DNA from: Alteromonas gilva
Lineage (GTDB): Bacteria > Pseudomonadota > Gammaproteobacteria > Enterobacterales > Alteromonadaceae
Length of the DNA stretch: 64,000 bases
Direction: 5' to 3'
NCBI RefSeq assembly: GCF_028595265.1
Contig: NZ_JAQQXP010000002.1
Span: forward strand, 124,001 to 188,000
Positions 34,853 through 43,493 of this stretch are shown piece after piece. A program made the translations under genes and the position numbers. Within the stretch, counting starts at the first letter, position 1. Each line of letters begins with the position of its first letter. The notes under the pieces were generated by a model. The model was not told where the DNA came from and ran no database searches. It worked only from the letters and a program-made list of their open reading frames with translations.

Positions 34853-35998
34853 ATGCGATTAAGTCAGTGTTACAATTTTCATGATTTCCGCAAACTCGCT
34901 CAAAAGCGCCTGCCGGGACCGATCTTTAACTATATCGACGGCGGTGCAGACGATGAGACGACACTACGTCGTAACTCAGCAGCTTTCGACGAATGTGACC
35001 TGATCCCACGGGTGCTGACCGGGGTTAAAGAGATCGACCTGAGCGTTGAGGTCATGGGCCAAAAACTGGACTTGCCGGTTTACCTGTCACCCACTGCCTT
35101 ACAGCGATTGTTCCACCACCAGGGGGAACGGGCGGTCGCCGGCGCAGCAGAAAAGTTTGGTACCATGTTCGGCGTGTCTTCGCTGGGCACGGTCAGCATG
35201 GAAGAGATTGCCAGGCAATACGATACGCCTCAGGTATATCAGTTTTATTTTCATAAGGACCGTGGCCTTAATCGTGCCATGATGGAACGGGCCAAAGAAT
35301 CAAACATTGAAGTTATGATGCTGACCGTGGATTCGATCACCGGTGGTAACCGTGAACGTGACTTGCGAACCGGCTTTTCTATTCCGTTCCGGCTCAATTT
35401 AGCCGGACTGTGGCAGTTTGCCAGTAAACCCATGTGGGGAATCAACTACATCACGCACGAAAAATTCTCCTTGCCACAATTAGATGCACACATCGATATG
35501 GGCGGTGGCAGCAGCTCTATTGGCGATTACTTTACCAATATGCTCGACCCGTCCATGAACTGGCAGGACGTCGAAGAAATGGTGAAGTTCTGGGACGGCC
35601 AGTTTTGTTTAAAAGGCATAATGAGTGCCGATGATGCGAGGCGCGCCGTCGATATTGGCTGCACCGGTGTGATTATTTCTAATCATGGCGGTCGCCAGCT
35701 CGATGGTTCGCGAAGCTCCTTTGATCACCTGGCTGAAATTGTTGATGCGGTAGGTGATAAAATCGATGTGATCTTCGACAGCGGCATTCAGCGGGGGACG
35801 CATGTGCTTAAAGCACTCGCGCTGGGCGCCAAAGCGGTCGGTCTCGGCCGTTACTATTTGTATGCATTAGCGGCAGCGGGACAACCCGGCGTAGAACGGG
35901 CCATGCAGCTCCTTGTTGCCGAAATTGAACGCGACATGCGCTTAATGGGGTGCAGTAAGATAAGCGATCTCAATCGTGACCATATTCGCTTTAGATAG
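34853..35998 (+). CDS. lldD: FMN-dependent alpha-hydroxy-acid dehydrogenase, probable L-lactate dehydrogenase
   Basis: This 381-aa protein is a member of the FMN alpha-hydroxy-acid oxidase family. It has an N-terminal FNYIDGGADDETTLRRN region, the flavin-contacting PVYLSPTALQRL and the active-site NHGGRQLDG with catalytic His at about residue 278, followed by DSGIQRGTHVLKALALGAKAVGLGR for FMN phosphate binding. E. coli LldD has the same length and layout. L-lactate released by the rhamnose aldolase/dehydrogenase fusion would be oxidised to pyruvate here and electrons passed to the quinone pool. It may be separately transcribed, since no TGATT array precedes it. Confidence 0.86.
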   Translation: MRLSQCYNFHDFRKLAQKRLPGPIFNYIDGGADDETTLRRNSAAFDECDLIPRVLTGVKEIDLSVEVMGQKLDLPVYLSPTALQRLFHHQGERAVAGAAEKFGTMFGVSSLGTVSMEEIARQYDTPQVYQFYFHKDRGLNRAMMERAKESNIEVMMLTVDSITGGNRERDLRTGFSIPFRLNLAGLWQFASKPMWGINYITHEKFSLPQLDAHIDMGGGSSSIGDYFTNMLDPSMNWQDVEEMVKFWDGQFCLKGIMSADDARRAVDIGCTGVIISNHGGRQLDGSRSSFDHLAEIVDAVGDKIDVIFDSGIQRGTHVLKALALGAKAVGLGRYYLYALAAAGQPGVERAMQLLVAEIERDMRLMGCSKISDLNRDHIRFR

Positions 35999-36015
35999 CC
36001 CCATTATAAAGGTCT

Positions 36016-36038
36016 CTGCGGCATAGCGTATGCCGCAG
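36016..36038. terminator. Strong hairpin after lldD
   Basis: CTGCGGCAT (36016-36024), loop AGCGT, ATGCCGCAG (36030-36038). It is a perfect 9-bp stem 18 bp after the lldD stop. There is no T run on the plus strand, so termination efficiency is uncertain. Confidence 0.45.
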
Positions 36039-36151
36039 GGTTATAGAGCTTGCTTGAGCGCGGGTTGACCTGAAATTAGCGATTACTGCTTGTATTAAGT
36101 GCCGTATTCACTATCATTTTATGTAGTGTTTGAATCTATGCAGAGTCTTTC

Positions 36152-36700
36152 GTGACCACCTACTTATACGTTGGCAGCAGCACCGACAGGCAGGACATTG
36201 GTGAACAGGCACAGGCCCTCGTCAACAAGTATCCTTACGACATTGTCGTGCGTGAACCCAACGCTGATCCCGGCGAAAAGCCCAAGCTGAATCGATTGTT
36301 AAAACGCTTAAAAAGTGGCGACAGGCTGATTGTGCATGATATTTCCCGCCTCGGACGAAGTATTAGCGCGGCGGCAAAGATCAGCGGCCAGTTGGCTGCG
36401 CAGGGGGTCATGCTGGTGGTTGATAACCTGGAATTTGCCTGTAATCCGGCGGTGGATATTTACACCCTGATTGCCAGCGCCGCACAGATGGACAAAGACT
36501 TACTCACCGACCGTCAGGCCATCGGCATTGCTAAAGCGAAGGCCAAAGGTAAATACAAGGGCCGCAAGGCCATTTCGCCTTCAGTCGTCAAAAAAGCCAG
36601 GGCGCTCATTGCCAAAGGCATAAAGAAAAAAGACGTCGCCAGACAGCTTAATATTGGCGAGTCGACCCTTTACAAGTACCTCGCTGCCCGGCGTGACTAA
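36152..36700 (+). CDS. Small serine recombinase (resolvase/invertase family), orphan
   Basis: This 182-aa protein has a resolvase-type catalytic domain (residues 1-125) and a short C-terminal helix-turn-helix (about 140-178, VKKARALIAKGIKKKDVARQ then a GESTLYKY recognition helix). The catalytic Ser lies in YVGSSTDRQ (S9/S10) and the conserved Arg pair in ISRLGRS (R66, R69). The Arg normally two residues before the nucleophile (the R of RVST) reads Gly here. The start is GTG at 36152; the frame closes just upstream. No transposon partner, invertible element or res-like site was seen next to it. It may act as a chromosomal resolvase-like DNA-binding protein. Confidence 0.8.
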   Translation: MTTYLYVGSSTDRQDIGEQAQALVNKYPYDIVVREPNADPGEKPKLNRLLKRLKSGDRLIVHDISRLGRSISAAAKISGQLAAQGVMLVVDNLEFACNPAVDIYTLIASAAQMDKDLLTDRQAIGIAKAKAKGKYKGRKAISPSVVKKARALIAKGIKKKDVARQLNIGESTLYKYLAARRD

Positions 36701-36707
36701 GTAAAAC

Positions 36708-37070
36708 TTAGTATTTTAAAAATTTGATGCTTAATGGATAAGCCCACAGCTGGCCGTTATTAGCTTTTACCGCGGCAATCACGGCAAACAGAAAGTTGAG
36801 TACTACCAGCACCAAAATGCCCAGCGAGCCAATAAATATTAAAAACAGTATGACGCTAACAATGGCATAAATAACAAAACTGATTATCCAGTTAACGGTG
36901 ACCTTACCGTGCCGGTCAATATCGGGGTGTTGGTCTTTGTTGGCGACCCACAAGATAATGGGCATAATAAACCCCAGTCCGGGGGCGACGATGCTAGTAA
37001 GTTGACTGAGGTGAATGAGCATGCAGTATGACCTGAGTGACATTCCCCAGTATTGATCCTGTTGTTCCAT
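36708..37070 (-). CDS. DUF4870 family membrane protein
   Basis: This 120-aa protein of the DUF4870 (Tic20-like) group has three to four hydrophobic helices (about 20-42, 64-95 and 85-105) and the typical LIHLSQL, GPGLGFIMPIILWV-like and KVTVNWIISFVIY segments. The start at 37070 has AAGGAG upstream and matches family length; a frame extending to 37223 has no support. It is convergent with the recombinase gene. The function is unknown. Confidence 0.8.
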   Translation of the reverse strand: MEQQDQYWGMSLRSYCMLIHLSQLTSIVAPGLGFIMPIILWVANKDQHPDIDRHGKVTVNWIISFVIYAIVSVILFLIFIGSLGILVLVVLNFLFAVIAAVKANNGQLWAYPLSIKFLKY

Positions 37071-37335
37071 GTAGCTCTCCTTGGCTGTTTTCACGAGTAT
37101 ATCGCTTTTTGCTGGCAGATCACACGCCGCTAAAATGAATAATCCAGCATACGGATGTCGCGCGCAATATGACATCTTTAGTACACACTGCTGGTAAGCC
37201 GAGCGAATAACGCGGGGCATCATGCTATTTATTGTCTCTGCATGACTTGTGACTATCTGTGTGTTAACTACTTAACCTGTCAGCATAATTCTGGCAGACT
37301 GGACACCAGATTATGGCTTTTTAGATGTTGGGTAA

Positions 37336-38445
37336 ATGCAGCGACCACTGTTAAAACACATTCGCGACCATAAAGCGTTGTTTTTGGACATTTCCAGGCT
37401 GCGGGATAACGCAATAGCGCAACTGGGTTTTACTGACTATGAATTTTGGAAAACCCCAAAATTTGTCAGCGACACCGGTGAGCGATTCACTATAGAGCCG
37501 GAGCGCAGCATTATTTTGCCCGATTTTCGCACGTTTAAAGGGCTGAAGCGGGCGTTGGTTGAGGCCGTTCCCGGGCTCAGGCTGGTTGAGCAAAGCGACT
37601 GCGGCTATCGCTACCCCACAGCCGCGCTGGCTGGTTTGGATGCGCCTTTCATAAAACGTTTGCGCTCAGAGTATTTTCACCGGGTGGGTGAAGACCGCAG
37701 TATCTGCCGACCGGTAAATTTGTCGTACGGGATTAAGAGCCGGGGTAAAGCCGATAACCGGCTTGAGTACGAAGTGTGGGTACCCGACAACCAACTGGAA
37801 GCCAACCCAATGCCGTTATTGGTAGAAAAATACGGTGAAGATCTGCCCGACGACATTCGTCATTTCGCTCAGCAAAAACCGCTTATTCATGGCTGGATGG
37901 GAGTTAAGCGTGCGGCATTTGAGGCGCTTTATTATAACCCTGCGGTGATGGGCGAACTGGTGATTTGTATTGGCATGTCTGTGGATGCGTACAACATTGG
38001 TGCGCGGCCGGATTTGTCATTTTCACCGGTAGCGGAAAGTTCTATTGCGGCCAGTAATGCCGAGTTTGAATGGGAAGTCATGGGTTACTATGCCCCGGCC
38101 GGCGTACATTACGAACACGACGCACTGTGGGCGGCCATTAATCACTCACTGGAAGCCATTGGCGAGCCTGTGAGCGACATTTATGCCAACGACATTATGC
38201 CCATCATGGAAAGTAAAACGGAGCGAATTCTGAGCACGGTGCATAGTCATGGCGTGACTACTGACGAAATCAGGGATCTGGATTTGCAGCCATGGGAATT
38301 TTTACAGACTACCAGTGAGCGGCGGGTGAAGCCTCACGATCCCAGCCGTAAAGTTAACTTTTTGGGACGCTTAAACCGCTTGTTTTATCAGCCCGAACGC
38401 CAGTTGCCGTCGATAGAGTCACTACACGATCTCATTGCCGGGTGA
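37336..38445 (+). CDS. Protein of unknown function (369 aa)
   Basis: I do not recognise this family. The product is soluble, with no signal peptide or membrane helix, and mixed alpha/beta in appearance. Distinct stretches include GYRYPTAALAGLD, SYGIKSRGKADNRLEYEVWV, a HGWMGVKRAAFEALYYNPA segment and an aromatic, acidic MGYYAPAGVHYEHD region rich in potential metal ligands. The codon use looks like that of its neighbours and the next gene (Lrp type) starts 40 bp later on the same strand, so a shared transcript is likely. A conserved real gene is probable; no role is proposed. Confidence 0.6.
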   Translation: MQRPLLKHIRDHKALFLDISRLRDNAIAQLGFTDYEFWKTPKFVSDTGERFTIEPERSIILPDFRTFKGLKRALVEAVPGLRLVEQSDCGYRYPTAALAGLDAPFIKRLRSEYFHRVGEDRSICRPVNLSYGIKSRGKADNRLEYEVWVPDNQLEANPMPLLVEKYGEDLPDDIRHFAQQKPLIHGWMGVKRAAFEALYYNPAVMGELVICIGMSVDAYNIGARPDLSFSPVAESSIAASNAEFEWEVMGYYAPAGVHYEHDALWAAINHSLEAIGEPVSDIYANDIMPIMESKTERILSTVHSHGVTTDEIRDLDLQPWEFLQTTSERRVKPHDPSRKVNFLGRLNRLFYQPERQLPSIESLHDLIAG

Positions 38446-38485
38446 CCGTCATCAGCCGCTACAAACCGGAACAACCTGAACTATT

Positions 38486-38941
38486 ATGCATGACATCGAC
38501 GATTACGATAAGCACATCCTTAAGCTGCTGCGGGACAACGGCCGTCTTACCAATCAGGAGCTGGGCGAGTTGGTGGGCCTGTCGGCGTCGCAAATATCCC
38601 GCCGCCGTATTCAGCTTGAACAGCACAACTATATTATTGGCTACAGCGCCAGAATTTCGCCGGCGGCCCTCAATTTAGAGATCTGCTCCATACTGGAGAT
38701 CACCCTCGCCGAAGCCTGGCCGGAGGCGGTGAGCGCCTTTTACGAACTGGTTAAGGCGACACCGGCGGTTTTGGACATGTATAAAACCACCGGTAATGCC
38801 GACTTTATCTTAAAGGTGGCAGTAGCCCAATTGAGTGATTTGTCTGCACTCATCAGCGACCTGGCCGCGCACAAATTTGTGGGTCATATTCGTACCGCCG
38901 TGGTACTTGAACGGCTTAAAGAAGATGGTGTTTGGTTGTAG
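38486..38941 (+). CDS. Lrp/AsnC-family transcriptional regulator
   Basis: This 151-aa regulator has the Lrp layout: helix-turn-helix at residues 5-55 (DYDKHILKLLRDNGRLTNQE then GLSASQISRRRIQLEQ) and a C-terminal RAM/AsnC ligand-binding domain from about 70 to 145 with the PAVLDMYKTTGNADFILKV core. Lrp proteins sense amino acids. The downstream genes encode a YitT-type protein, an aminotransferase and ethanolamine ammonia-lyase, and a 43-bp dyad sits just after this gene, so it probably controls that set. No dedicated promoter is visible between it and the preceding unknown gene. Confidence 0.88.
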   Translation: MHDIDDYDKHILKLLRDNGRLTNQELGELVGLSASQISRRRIQLEQHNYIIGYSARISPAALNLEICSILEITLAEAWPEAVSAFYELVKATPAVLDMYKTTGNADFILKVAVAQLSDLSALISDLAAHKFVGHIRTAVVLERLKEDGVWL

Positions 38942-38963
38942 TTTTCATTTTTAAACCTGTTTT

Positions 38964-39006
38964 CGCACATAGCGTGCAATAATTTATTTATATTGCATGA
39001 TGTGCG
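38964..39006. promoter_or_regulatory. 43-bp compound dyad upstream of the YitT gene, candidate Lrp site
   Basis: Two nested arms share one centre: CGCACAT (38964-38970) / ATGTGCG (39000-39006) and TGCAATA (38975-38981) / TATTGCA (38991-38997) around an AT-only 9-bp core. It is in the 161-bp gap between the Lrp-type gene and the next gene. Both nested pairs are perfect. This is a strong candidate operator for the adjacent regulator. Confidence 0.65.
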
Positions 39007-39102
39007 TTATTTTGTGTTATATTTCTCATGTTTTAATAACTCCCTTCGAATGCTTGTGCTGGTGAGCCGATACAAGCGGGCGGAACAACAGGGCGCATAA
39101 TC

Positions 39103-39723
39103 ATGAGCGAAGCAACCATCATCGGGCCGAAACCGGTTCATCACAGCTGGATCGAAGATGTATTGGCGTTACTGACCGGTACGTTACTGGTGTCTTTTGG
39201 CGCTATTCTGCTGGGCGAAGTGGGGGCACTCACCGGCAGTACTGCAGGTATGGCTTTTTTAATTAATTACCTTACGCCGATGTCATTTGGGTTGGCGTTC
39301 TTCCTGATTAATATACCCTTTTATATACTGGCCCTGAAAAAAATGGGCGTGGTATTTACCCTCAAAACCTTTGCAACCGTGACCCTGGTTTCACTGTTTA
39401 CCCACGTTCATCCGTCGTTTATTCAACTGGGCGAACTCGATCTGTTTTACGCAACCTTGTTTGGCAACTTGCTGATGGGAACGGGTTTTGTGGTGCTGTT
39501 TCGCCACGGCGCGAGTCTTGGCGGCGTGACGATTTTAGCTTTGTATGTGCAGGACAAAACCGGCTTTCGTGCCGGCTACCTGCAAATGGGCGTGGACGTG
39601 CTGGTAGTCTGTGCGGCCTTCTTTGTGGTGAGTATTCCGGCGCTGATAGCGTCGGTACTCGGGGCGGTATTGCTGAATATTCTGATTGCGTTTAACCACC
39701 GTAAAGACCGCTATTTAGCCTGA
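39103..39723 (+). CDS. YitT family membrane protein
   Basis: This 206-aa protein of the YitT/DUF161 group has five to six transmembrane helices in the N-terminal 190 residues. It lacks the C-terminal soluble DUF2179 domain of Bacillus YitT, as is usual for the short proteobacterial members. GGVTILALYVQDKTG and SLGG motifs are typical. Transport or membrane-stress roles have been suggested for relatives but not shown. It is in the same direction as the Lrp gene and 71 bp before the aminotransferase gene, which points to a shared regulation. Confidence 0.82.
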   Translation: MSEATIIGPKPVHHSWIEDVLALLTGTLLVSFGAILLGEVGALTGSTAGMAFLINYLTPMSFGLAFFLINIPFYILALKKMGVVFTLKTFATVTLVSLFTHVHPSFIQLGELDLFYATLFGNLLMGTGFVVLFRHGASLGGVTILALYVQDKTGFRAGYLQMGVDVLVVCAAFFVVSIPALIASVLGAVLLNILIAFNHRKDRYLA

Positions 39724-39794
39724 CTGGCGTCGGCGTGCCCGGGTGATAACCAGGCGTGTTATGACCCGCCAAATAGTAATGATAAGGAAACACT

Positions 39795-40985
39795 ATGTTT
39801 GAACATGTCGACGCGTATGCCGGCGATCCTATTTTTTCGCTGATGGAGAAATTTGTCAGCGACCAACGTCCGCACAAAGTGAACCTGACAATTGGCTATT
39901 ACTTTGACGATAACGGCCAGGTCCCCGATTTTGGTTGTGTTAATGCGGCAAAAGCCTGGCTGGCTGATAACCCACCGGCGAGTCCGGTGTATTTGCCTAT
40001 GGACGGTATGCCAGATTATCGCGCGAAGGTACAGTCACTGGCGTTTGGCGAGTCGTTACCGCTGGTGCAGGAGCGGCTAAGCTCAATACAAAGCCTTGGC
40101 GGCTCCGGTGCCCTGAAAGTGGGTGCTGACTTACTTAAACGCTATTTTCCTGATTCACAGGTCTGGGTGAGTAACCCGACATGGGATAATCACCATTCTA
40201 TTTTTAAAGGGGCGGGCCTGACGACCAACACGTATCGTTATTATGACCCGCAAACCAGAAAACTTGATTTTACCGGTATGCTGGAAGACTTAAGCAAGCT
40301 GCCAGCACAATCGATAGTGCTGTTACACCCTTGCTGTCATAACCCGACGGGTATCGATCTTACTACCGAGCAGTGGCAACAGGTGATTGCTATTATTACC
40401 GAGCGTCAGTTGCTGGCTTTCTTTGATATGGCCTATCAGGGCTTTAGTGAAGGCTTAGCCGAAGATACCCGAGCAATCCAACTGATGGCTGAGTCGGGCC
40501 AGCCGTTCTTACTGGCACAGTCCTTTTCAAAGATTTTCTCTCTTTACAGTGAACGCATTGGCGCGCTCTATGTAGTGTGTGAAACGCCCGCGATAGCCCA
40601 AACCATACAGGGTCAGCTAAAGTTTACCGTACGTACTAATTACTCTACGCCGCCATCTTACGGCGCCAGGCTGGTCAGCCACGTGCTTAGCAATGAGGCG
40701 CTGACGGACTTGTGGCACCAGGAACTCGCGCAAATGCGCCAGCGTATGCATGACATGCGCCAGCAACTGGTAAGTCAGTTAACTGCGCTGCGTCCGGACT
40801 ATGACTTTAGCTACCTGGCAGCGCAGCGAGGTATGTTTAGTTATACCGGGTTTAGTCCGGCGCAGGTAGCGCGTTTAAAAGATGAGTTTGGTGTTTACCT
40901 TATCGATAGCGGCCGTATGTGTATTGCAGGGTTAAACAGCAACAACCTGGAAGCCACAGCAAAAGCCTTTGCCGCGGTATGCTGA
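39795..40985 (+). CDS. Class I aromatic/aspartate-type amino acid aminotransferase
   Basis: This 396-aa PLP enzyme belongs to the AspC/TyrB group: GYYFDDNGQVP near the N-terminus, HPCCHNPTGIDL for substrate carboxylate/cofactor, FFDMAYQGF with the pyridine-binding Asp, and the PLP Lys in SFSKIFSLYSERIG near residue 245. The Arg binding the alpha-carboxylate appears near the C-terminus (SGRMCIAGLN). Substrates could be aspartate, aromatic or other amino acids. AAGGAAA precedes the ATG. Its position between an Lrp-controlled region and eutBC is unusual. A possible link with arginine or other amino acid nitrogen flow is only speculative. Confidence 0.86.
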   Translation: MFEHVDAYAGDPIFSLMEKFVSDQRPHKVNLTIGYYFDDNGQVPDFGCVNAAKAWLADNPPASPVYLPMDGMPDYRAKVQSLAFGESLPLVQERLSSIQSLGGSGALKVGADLLKRYFPDSQVWVSNPTWDNHHSIFKGAGLTTNTYRYYDPQTRKLDFTGMLEDLSKLPAQSIVLLHPCCHNPTGIDLTTEQWQQVIAIITERQLLAFFDMAYQGFSEGLAEDTRAIQLMAESGQPFLLAQSFSKIFSLYSERIGALYVVCETPAIAQTIQGQLKFTVRTNYSTPPSYGARLVSHVLSNEALTDLWHQELAQMRQRMHDMRQQLVSQLTALRPDYDFSYLAAQRGMFSYTGFSPAQVARLKDEFGVYLIDSGRMCIAGLNSNNLEATAKAFAAVC

Positions 40986-41089
40986 TTACCTGAGCCCATG
41001 CGTTAAGTGCCCCTGCATTGCAAAATAACAGCGTCGGGGGCATGATGGAGAAGGATTTACATCCCTTCACCGTCTCAGGGAGGCGCGCT

Positions 41090-42490
41090 ATGGCAGGATA
41101 TCGTTATCAACTGGGTCAGCGTACCTTTCGGTTTAAAGATTTAGCCGGGGTAATGGCCAAAGCATCGCCGCTGCGCTCCGGCGATCAGCTGGCAGGGCTC
41201 GCTGCTACCAGCGCAGAAGAGCGAGTGGTTGCACAAATGGTGCTGGCTGATTTACCGCTCACTACCTTTCTTAATGAAGCGCTCATCCCCTACGAGCACG
41301 ACGATATTACCCGGCTTATTATAGATACCCACGACAGTGAGGCCTTTGCACCGGTCGCGCATTTTACGGTGGGAGAGTTGCGCAACTGGCTGTTACTGGA
41401 ATCCACTGATGCACAGGTACTGCAGGATGTGAGTCCCGGTTTAACGCCAGAAATGGTAGCGGCGGTGAGCAAAATTATGCGTAATCAGGATCTGATTTTA
41501 GTGGCGCGTAAATGTGAGGTCATCACTGCCTTTCGAAATACGATTGGCGTGCCCGGGCATTTCTCCACTCGTCTGCAGCCTAATCACCCCACGGATGATC
41601 TCAATGGCATTGCCGCGTCTATTTTTGACGGGCTCATGTACGGTAGCGGCGATGCCGTTATCGGTATTAATCCGGCGACCGATAACGTGGCGCAAACCAT
41701 CAGGTTGTTACATATGCTTGATGAACTGATTAACCACTATGACATTCCTACTCAATCCTGTGTACTGACTCATGTTACCAACACCATTGAAGCAATAGAG
41801 CGCGGCGCGCCGGTAGATTTAGTGTTTCAGTCGATTGGCGGCACGCAAAAAACCAATGACAGCTTTGGCGTGTCGCTGGCCATGCTGCAGGACGCCCGCG
41901 AAGCAGCGCTGTCGCTGAAACGCGGTTCGGTGGGTCATAACCTAATGTATTTCGAAACGGGCCAGGGCAGTGCGCTGTCGGCGAACGGCCATCATGGTGT
42001 GGATCAGCAAACCTGTGAGGCGCGTGCTTATGGTCTGGCGCGGGTGCTCGACCCGTTGCTGGTAAATACCGTGGTAGGTTTTATTGGCCCTGAGTACCTC
42101 TATGACGGCAAGCAGATTATCCGCGCGGGACTGGAGGATCATTTTTGTGGCAAGCTGCTGGGCTTACCTATGGGCTGCGATGTGTGCTACACCAACCACG
42201 CACAAGCCGATCAAAACGATATGGACAACTTACTGACCCTGCTGGGCAGTGCCCGTTGTCAGTTCATTATGGGCATTCCGGGGGCCGACGACATCATGCT
42301 GAACTACCAGGCGACCTCGTTCCACGATGCGTTGTATATTCGTCAGTTGTTTGGTGCCCGACCCGCACCTGAGTTTGACGCCTGGCTACAAGAGCAGAAA
42401 ATTTTTGCCAGAGGTGGCAAAGCATGGTTAACCGACGAACTATCGCAACGCTTTGCCGCCATGCTGCCCGGAGGAAATGCCAATGTCTGA
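41090..42490 (+). CDS. eutB: Ethanolamine ammonia-lyase large subunit
   Basis: EutB with EutC forms the adenosylcobalamin-dependent lyase that converts ethanolamine to acetaldehyde and ammonia. The sequence shows the EutB hallmarks FRFKDLAGVMAKASPLRSGD, GVPGHFSTRLQPNHPTDDL, YFETGQGSALSANGHHG, GFIGPEYLYDGKQIIRAGLE and the Cys-rich MGCDVCYTNH. I chose the ATG at 41090 because it aligns with the E. coli start and has AGGGAGG upstream; earlier ATGs at 41042 and 41045 are weaker. The product is 466 aa. No reactivase EutA, microcompartment or acetaldehyde dehydrogenase gene is beside it. Confidence 0.93.
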   Translation: MAGYRYQLGQRTFRFKDLAGVMAKASPLRSGDQLAGLAATSAEERVVAQMVLADLPLTTFLNEALIPYEHDDITRLIIDTHDSEAFAPVAHFTVGELRNWLLLESTDAQVLQDVSPGLTPEMVAAVSKIMRNQDLILVARKCEVITAFRNTIGVPGHFSTRLQPNHPTDDLNGIAASIFDGLMYGSGDAVIGINPATDNVAQTIRLLHMLDELINHYDIPTQSCVLTHVTNTIEAIERGAPVDLVFQSIGGTQKTNDSFGVSLAMLQDAREAALSLKRGSVGHNLMYFETGQGSALSANGHHGVDQQTCEARAYGLARVLDPLLVNTVVGFIGPEYLYDGKQIIRAGLEDHFCGKLLGLPMGCDVCYTNHAQADQNDMDNLLTLLGSARCQFIMGIPGADDIMLNYQATSFHDALYIRQLFGARPAPEFDAWLQEQKIFARGGKAWLTDELSQRFAAMLPGGNANV

Positions 42491-43358
42491 CCATCAGAAT
42501 AAAAAACCGGCGCGCCACAACGAGCAGCACCTGCATGAAGACCGCTGGCAGCAACTGCGCCAGTTTACCGCGGCGCGCATTGGTTTAGGCCGCGCTGGCA
42601 CCAGCCTGGCAACCAGCGAATTACTCAAGTTTCAGCTTGCACATGCGCAAGCCATTGATGCCGTGCATGCCCCGCTCGATAGCGCCGGTATTAAGCAAAG
42701 TATGCAGGCACTTACTTACCATGCTAAGCCGCTTGAAATAATCACTCTGCAAAGTGAAGCGGCGGATCGCTTAACTTATTTACAACGCCCGGATTTGGGC
42801 CGCAAGCTGAGAGAAGCAGGCGCTTATCAATTACAGCAATATCGCTGTGATGTGCCCGTTGATGTGGCGGTAGTGGTGGCTGATGGTCTTTCTGCAACGG
42901 CAGTACACCAACAAGCCCCCCGCTTTTTACCGGCATTGCTTAAGCAGTTAGAGCAGGCTGACAGGCCATGGCGAATTGGCCCGCTTTGTATTGTAGAGCA
43001 AGGCCGGGTAGCCATAGGCGATGATATTGCACAACAACTCAATGCTCAAATGGTGGTGGTACTGATTGGCGAACGGCCCGGATTAAGCTCGCCCGACAGC
43101 TTGGGTATTTACCTCACCTGGGCGCCCAGGCGCGGTTTTGACGACGCTAAACGAAACTGTATCTCAAATGTACGACCAGCCGGACTCGCCCCCGATAAAG
43201 CGGCCCATCGCTGTGCCTATTTAATGGCGAGTGCCCGCGATAAGCAGCTTAGCGGGGTGGCATTAAAAGATCGCTCAGATGATGCCATCAACGATCACTT
43301 ACCGGTTAATCGGGTGTTTATGCTGCCGGTGCAACGCGACGATGAAAATTCGCAATAA
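42483..43358 (+). CDS. eutC: Ethanolamine ammonia-lyase small subunit
   Basis: EutC is the small, cobalamin-contacting subunit. This 291-aa protein has the family's ARIGLGRAGTSLATSELLKF, DRLTYLQRPDLGRKL, VVVADGLSATAVHQQ and VVLIGERPGLSSPDSLG-type segments, plus NCISNVRPAG near the end. The start at 42483 overlaps eutB by 8 nt and has GGAGGAAA just upstream. A longer frame from 42453 lies inside eutB. Translational coupling to eutB is expected. Confidence 0.93.
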   Translation: MSDHQNKKPARHNEQHLHEDRWQQLRQFTAARIGLGRAGTSLATSELLKFQLAHAQAIDAVHAPLDSAGIKQSMQALTYHAKPLEIITLQSEAADRLTYLQRPDLGRKLREAGAYQLQQYRCDVPVDVAVVVADGLSATAVHQQAPRFLPALLKQLEQADRPWRIGPLCIVEQGRVAIGDDIAQQLNAQMVVVLIGERPGLSSPDSLGIYLTWAPRRGFDDAKRNCISNVRPAGLAPDKAAHRCAYLMASARDKQLSGVALKDRSDDAINDHLPVNRVFMLPVQRDDENSQ

Positions 43359-43493
43359 ACTGAATTATCCGGATTAGCTTACGGCCTCCGGCTATTTTGG
43401 TTTATATTAGCGCAACACGGAGAGATCATTAAAAGGTACGCTATTTAAGCTGGCAAAAATGAGCGCGTGGCTTGAACATCGGAGAGCAGGTAA

